Assembly (NCBI GenBank): GCA_020636895.1
Contig: JACJWZ010000002.1
Span: 496,001 to 560,000, forward strand
Length of the DNA: 64,000 nt
Direction: 5' to 3'
Source of the DNA: Thermoleophilales bacterium
GTDB taxonomy: Bacteria; Actinomycetota; Thermoleophilia; Solirubrobacterales; 70-9
Of the stretch, positions 62,440 to 64,000 are shown one piece after another (the stretch's first letter is position 1; each line of letters begins with the position of its first letter). The position numbers were made by a program, and so were the translations under genes. A model generated the notes under the pieces. It was not told the DNA's origin, did no database searches, and worked only from the letters and a program-made list of their open reading frames with translations.

Positions 62440-63123
62440 TCAGCGCGCCAAGCCGAGGATCACCGACTCGCTGTAGCGGTCGTCCTCCGGCAGGACGACG
62501 CGCTCACGCAGGCGCAGGCCCGCCTCGAGCGCCTCCGCTTCGAGATCGCCGGCGTCGGCGTAGATGACCTCGGCCGTGGTCGTCCGCTCGGCGAGCCGGT
62601 CCCGGCGACGGAATCGCAGGATCAGCAGATCTCCCTCCCGCCTTGCGTCCTCGATCCGGCTCTCGTACGGCCCAACCCACGTCGGGCCGGGCGGCAGCGC
62701 CGGGTCGAAGAGCGCCTGATCGAGATCGGGATGAACCGCGAGCCAGAGGATCCCGCCGGGCTCCAGGTGCCGTCCGGCCCGCTCCATCATCGCCACCCGA
62801 TCCTCGGGACGGGTCAGGAGCTGGACGAACGCCGCCGGAGCGATCACGTGCTCGAAGCGGGTGCCGAGGTCGAGCGTCCGCGCGTCGGCCGTGATCGTTT
62901 CCACCTCGGCTCCAAGCTCGCCGGCGCGGTGGCCGAGCGCGTCGAGCAACTCCCCATCGAGATCGACCGCGCTCACGCGCGACCCGCAGACCGCGAGCAT
63001 CAACGAGACGCGTCCGGCTCCGGCTCCCAGCTCGAGCATCCGGGCCGGGCCGAGGCTCGCCCAGAAGTCGAGATCAGCGGCATAGCCGCCTGACTCGAGG
63101 TCGTGCCAGATGAGCTCGTCCAT
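62440..63123 (-). CDS. class I SAM-dependent methyltransferase
   Basis: 227 residues. SAM site ARMLELGAGAGRVSLMLAV, acidic strand VSAVDLDGELL, TADARTLDLG and the Asn/Pro-region substitute VIAPAAFVQLL. ATG 63123 (MDELIWHDLES) is preferred to the upstream frame, which would overlap the small membrane protein gene. It lies 11 bp after that gene's stop, so the three rightmost genes form one leftward operon. The substrate is unknown. Confidence 0.88.
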   Translation of the reverse strand: MDELIWHDLESGGYAADLDFWASLGPARMLELGAGAGRVSLMLAVCGSRVSAVDLDGELLDALGHRAGELGAEVETITADARTLDLGTRFEHVIAPAAFVQLLTRPEDRVAMMERAGRHLEPGGILWLAVHPDLDQALFDPALPPGPTWVGPYESRIEDARREGDLLILRFRRRDRLAERTTTAEVIYADAGDLEAEALEAGLRLRERVVLPEDDRYSESVILGLAR

Positions 63124-63134
63124 CCCCGCGGACC

Positions 63135-63302
63135 TCAGGGCCGGTGGGTCGATAGCAGCAGCGCCGGGATCGCCGGTGGCGCCAGCCACCAGGCGTTGAT
63201 CCCCTGGGAGACGAGAAGCGCCACGAAGGCGACCAGGATCACGGCGCCCAACGCGAGCCGCCAGTCGTCACCTACGACGAAGTCGAAGGCGGACCTCACC
63301 AT
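63135..63302 (-). CDS. 55-residue single-span membrane protein
   Basis: A short gene below usual length cut-offs. Product MVRSAFDFVVGDDWRLALGA, then a hydrophobic span (VILVAFVALLVSQG) and a second apolar stretch (INAWWLAPPAIPALLL). The start sits 6 bp after the stop of the COG4280-type gene, with TGAGGAGC supplying the ribosome site, so it is coupled. It is probably a small accessory subunit of that membrane protein. Confidence 0.8.
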   Translation of the reverse strand: MVRSAFDFVVGDDWRLALGAVILVAFVALLVSQGINAWWLAPPAIPALLLSTHRP

Positions 63303-63307
63303 GCTCC

Positions 63308-64000
63308 TCAGGGCACCGACGGCTCAGCCCCCCTCGAGACGGTCACGAGCAACCACGCACTCGCCACGACGAGCGGCAGAAGCGCCAGGAGGGAGAGCTC
63401 GCCGCCGGGCCAGGTCGCCCCGGTGCCTTCGATGCCCCAGAAGAGCCCGAACGAGACGAGCAGAACTCCGACGGCGAACTTGAGGTGGTTCTCGGGCACG
63501 CGGGAGAGCGGCCCCCGGGTGACCACCGCGGCGCCGACGACGACGATCACGGCGGCCGTGGCGGCCGCTGAGGCGAGCGGGACGCTGCCGGCGTTGCTCC
63601 CGAACGTGAGCGCGATGAACACGACCTCCAGCCCCTCCAAGAAGGAGCTCTTGAAGGTGACGGTGAACGCGTACGGGTCGATCGCCGCGGAGGATTGGGG
63701 CGTGTCCGCTTCCGCGGCGGCAGCGCGCTCGCGCGCGAACTCCTCCTCCTCGTCGTGAAGCGGGATCAATCCAGCCTCCCTGAGCGCGGCCTTGCGCAGC
63801 CACTGCAGGCCGAATATCAGCAGCAGCGTGCCGACGATCAACCGCAGCGTGTCAAGGGGGACGGCATCGAGCGCCGGGCCCAGTAACGCGACCGCGAGCG
63901 CCAGCGCCACGAGCGCGGCCGCCAGGCCCGCGAACGTGGAACGCCACCCTCGGGTCATCCCCATCGCGAGGACGATCGTGGCCGCCTCGACCGCCTCGAC
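63308..64000 (-). CDS. COG4280-type predicted membrane protein, 5' end beyond the window
   Basis: At least 230 residues are visible. The frame is open to the window edge and begins VEAVEAATIVLAMGMTRGWR, then TM segments (TFAGLAAALVALALAVAL, LIVGTLLLIFGLQWLRKA), a charged loop (HDEEEEFARERAAAAE), TFKSSFLEGLEVVFIALTFG, and two to three further TM segments. The EAVEAATIVLA and FLEGLEVVFIA repeats resemble duplicated halves of cation or iron transporter-like families, but no transport substrate is known. An internal ATG at 63964 is not the likely start. Confidence 0.8.
   Translation of the reverse strand, partial: VEAVEAATIVLAMGMTRGWRSTFAGLAAALVALALAVALLGPALDAVPLDTLRLIVGTLLLIFGLQWLRKAALREAGLIPLHDEEEEFARERAAAAEADTPQSSAAIDPYAFTVTFKSSFLEGLEVVFIALTFGSNAGSVPLASAAATAAVIVVVGAAVVTRGPLSRVPENHLKFAVGVLLVSFGLFWGIEGTGATWPGGELSLLALLPLVVASAWLLVTVSRGAEPSVP

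Overview
This is a GC-rich window with many GTG and TTG starts, stop/start overlaps of the GTGA and ATGA type and a dense gene layout, so the host is very probably a high-GC actinobacterium. Large secreted proteins of the RTX, beta-helix and collagen-like types with Lys-rich tails, and a stand-alone LigD-type polymerase domain, suggest the class Thermoleophilia (Solirubrobacterales). There is no rRNA or tRNA in the window, so this placement is an inference.

Layout. 0-7.7 kb: mixed housekeeping and catabolic genes (MGMT-type DNA repair protein cut by the window edge, aldo-keto reductase, a small exported protein, carboxymuconolactone-decarboxylase-like protein, SDR, crotonase, exported CocE/X-Pro peptidase-type hydrolase, LigD-type polymerase). 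7.8-11.1 kb: a nitrilase-fold protein lacking its catalytic Cys, translationally coupled to an FAD oxidoreductase and divergent from a TetR regulator. 11.1-14.0 kb: the last 58 codons of a lost LuxR regulator, then a Fur-family repressor and catalase-peroxidase katG. 14.0-17.2 kb: PAP2 phosphatase, diacylglycerol-kinase-like lipid kinase, an amphi-Trp small protein and a DUF5996 protein.

17.2-32.1 kb: a 15-kb carbohydrate locus. Reading leftward it encodes a DeoR repressor, a SIS-domain protein, a complete ABC sugar importer (binding protein, two permeases, ATPase), IolE, IolG, IolC, IolD, IolB and a DUF2090/IolJ-like aldolase. Two PfkB kinases diverge from the repressor. Together these cover myo-inositol import and catabolism down to dihydroxyacetone phosphate plus malonate semialdehyde; IolA is absent. 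The locus is bracketed by two inverted copies of a 39-bp palindromic repeat. 32.1-39.4 kb: a rightward set with a copper amine oxidase, SDR, GH4 glycosidase and GH38 alpha-mannosidase.

39.5-44.7 kb: an exported beta-helix protein and a 1001-residue protein that fuses an Asp/Asn beta-hydroxylase-like domain, a sulfotransferase and a TIGR03032 domain. 44.9-49.6 kb: an aromatic meta-cleavage set (flavin monooxygenase, FAH-family hydrolase, extradiol dioxygenase) with a divergent TetR and a SnoaL-like protein. 49.6-54.2 kb: NUDIX hydrolase, SDR, collagen-like exported protein, methyltransferase and GT4 glycosyltransferase. 54.3-60.6 kb: a giant RTX-repeat protein with 11 copies of an approximately 80-residue higher-order repeat. 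60.7-64 kb: APC permease, SpoIIAA-like protein, SAM methyltransferase, a 55-residue membrane protein and a COG4280-type membrane protein that runs off the window.

The most distinctive items are the three-domain fusion at 41.7-44.7 kb, the Cys-less nitrilase homologue, the inverted 39-bp repeats around the inositol locus, the RTX giant with an unusual cytoplasmic-looking N-terminus, and the LuxR remnant.
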